Assembly: GCA_900547135.1 (NCBI GenBank)
Contig: URFJ01000020.1
Coordinates: forward strand, 1 to 21,913
DNA length: 21,913 nt
Direction of reading: 5' to 3'
DNA from: an uncultured Eubacteriales bacterium
GTDB taxonomy: Bacteria; Bacillota; Clostridia; Christensenellales; CAG-138
Below, one piece after another: positions 20,855-21,913 of this stretch. The notes under the pieces are model-generated. The model worked only from the letters and a program-made list of their open reading frames with translations. It did no database searches and was not told the origin of the DNA. A program made the position numbers and the translations under genes. Numbering within the stretch: position 1 is the stretch's first letter; the number at the start of each line of letters is the position of its first letter.

Positions 20855-21913
20855 TTAAGAAGCGTCCCTGCCGCCAAACACGCCCTCGCCGGGTTTCGTT
20901 GTCATAAGCTGATACAGCTTTGTATCTCTCGGAAAACGGTTGATAAAGGGAACGAGCGCCGAGCCGTATTTGATAAGCCCGCACCCGGCGTCCGCATTGG
21001 TAACATAGCTCATCTGCTCGTCAGAGATATTCAAGAGCTTCGAGAGCTTAGCGCGGTCGGAGAACGCCTGATTGAGCATTACCACAAATTCAGAGTTGGA
21101 GAGCATGGTGCTGGCCTGCACGGAATCGAGCAGATATTCCACATTCTGCGTAATGGCGGTCGGATAACCGTTTCTCTTTCTGAACTGTCGCCAAGCGGAA
21201 TTGAAGAAAATGCCGCTCTGCTCATTCTCAAACACAACATGGAACTCGTCAATAAAGATATGGGTTCGCTTGCCCTTTTTCCAGTTGAGCGTAACACGGT
21301 TCAGAATGGTATCGGTGATAACCAAAAGTCCCGTAGGCTTTAACTGTGCGCCCAAACCGTGAATATCAAAGACGACGATCCGTTTATCAAGGTCAACGGT
21401 ACTTTCATGGCCGAAAATATCAAGCGATCCCGTGGTGAACAGCTCCAAAGATAGAGCGATTTCCCTTGCCTTTTCTTCGGGCTGTTCCAACAGCTTGTTT
21501 CGCAGGTCGCAGAGAGTGGCAGGTCTGCCCGTCGCCTCGGCCTCCTGATACACAAGGGCGGTACAGCGGTCGATAATGGATTTCTGCTGCGGGCCGACCC
21601 CGGTTCTGTCGATCTGCTCCACAAGGGACATAATAAACTGCGATTTTTCCACAATGGAATTGTTCTCACCGTAGCCGTCCACCATATACATTGCGTTTAG
21701 TCTGTCTTTACCACCTGCCGCCATATGAATAACGGTGGCTGTTTCTTCACCCAAAGCCGCCGCCAAAGCGCCGAACTCGTTTTCCGGGTCGCAGATCAGC
21801 ACATCGTCCTCGGTATTGAGAATCAAAAAGGCAATCAATTCTTTTGCGGAGAAAGATTTACCCGAACCGGGCACGCCCAGCAGAAACGCCGATTGATTCA
21901 AAAGGTTTGCCTT
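20855..21913 (-). CDS. VirB4-like conjugation ATPase (5' end cut by the window)
   Basis: This is the energy-supplying ATPase of the type IV secretion-like mating channel. The frame is open to the right edge (KANLLNQSAFLLGVPGSGKS), so only the C-terminal ATPase domain, about 352 residues, is seen; full VirB4/TraE-type proteins of these elements are about 750-800 residues. It shows Walker A GVPGSGKSF, the DPENEFGAL segment after it, Walker B THIFIDEFHVVF, and ITQNVEYLL downstream. It is the first gene of the visible transfer operon, followed closely by sortase, PP-loop and CHAP genes. The family match is that of Tn1549/CTn-type elements of Clostridia. Confidence 0.92.
   Translation of the reverse strand, partial: KANLLNQSAFLLGVPGSGKSFSAKELIAFLILNTEDDVLICDPENEFGALAAALGEETATVIHMAAGGKDRLNAMYMVDGYGENNSIVEKSQFIMSLVEQIDRTGVGPQQKSIIDRCTALVYQEAEATGRPATLCDLRNKLLEQPEEKAREIALSLELFTTGSLDIFGHESTVDLDKRIVVFDIHGLGAQLKPTGLLVITDTILNRVTLNWKKGKRTHIFIDEFHVVFENEQSGIFFNSAWRQFRKRNGYPTAITQNVEYLLDSVQASTMLSNSEFVVMLNQAFSDRAKLSKLLNISDEQMSYVTNADAGCGLIKYGSALVPFINRFPRDTKLYQLMTTKPGEGVFGGRDAS

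Overview
The window looks like part of a chromosome from an anaerobic Firmicute of class Clostridia. The evidence is the DnaX and ABC-exporter sequences, many ATA isoleucine codons in the left half, AGGAGG-type ribosome binding sites, and accessory genes of the Tn916/Tn1549 kind. A genus cannot be named from the sequence. It divides into four parts.

(1) Positions 1-6490 are host chromosome: the 3' part of an ABC exporter gene (+), dnaX (-) sharing a terminator hairpin with it, two zinc-ribbon membrane proteins (+), and a tightly packed GNAT acetyltransferase / alpha-beta hydrolase pair (-).

(2) Positions about 6557-9420 are a decayed accessory patch bracketed by a perfect 25-bp direct repeat. 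It holds a broken TnpV-like start, a low-GC membrane ORF with an M50-peptidase-like motif but no HExxH, a truncated IS256-type transposase, and an IS481-type transposase with a 1-nt frameshift. Nothing in it looks able to move by itself.

(3) Positions 9521-10064 hold three tandem tRNA-Leu units with a 190-bp period. Only the third is a complete tRNA-Leu(CAA). The first two keep the 5' half, with paired changes in the anticodon stem, but lack a T arm and the acceptor 3' strand. The same 10-mer, ATGTCCCTCC, occurs four times in units 1 and 2 and twice inverted beside the integrase gene. This suggests an integrase-bound att region.

(4) Positions about 10065-21913 are one end of an integrative conjugative element (ICE) inserted at the tRNA. 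Reading in from the tRNA it has: tyrosine integrase, excisionase-like HTH protein, MazF-type protein with a Cys-rich tail, a sigma-70-region-4-like regulator, a regulatory stretch of about 500 bp full of hairpins, a divergent XRE regulator, a KTR zinc-ribbon protein, a TetR-controlled three-gene ABC exporter (cargo), then the conjugation module read toward the tRNA: VirB4 ATPase (cut by the window edge), class B sortase, PP-loop (PAPS-reductase-like) protein, and a CHAP-domain transfer hydrolase split by a frameshift.

How it fits together: VirB4, the CHAP hydrolase and the sortase belong to the cell-to-cell transfer machinery. Int and Xis insert and excise the element. The XRE / sigma-like pair, with its stacked leader hairpins and a possible 25-codon leader peptide, probably decides when excision genes are expressed. 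The ABC exporter is the likely selectable benefit to the host. The best leads for new biology are the tRNA-like array with shared integrase-type repeats (9521-10151) and the multi-hairpin control region (13266-13660).
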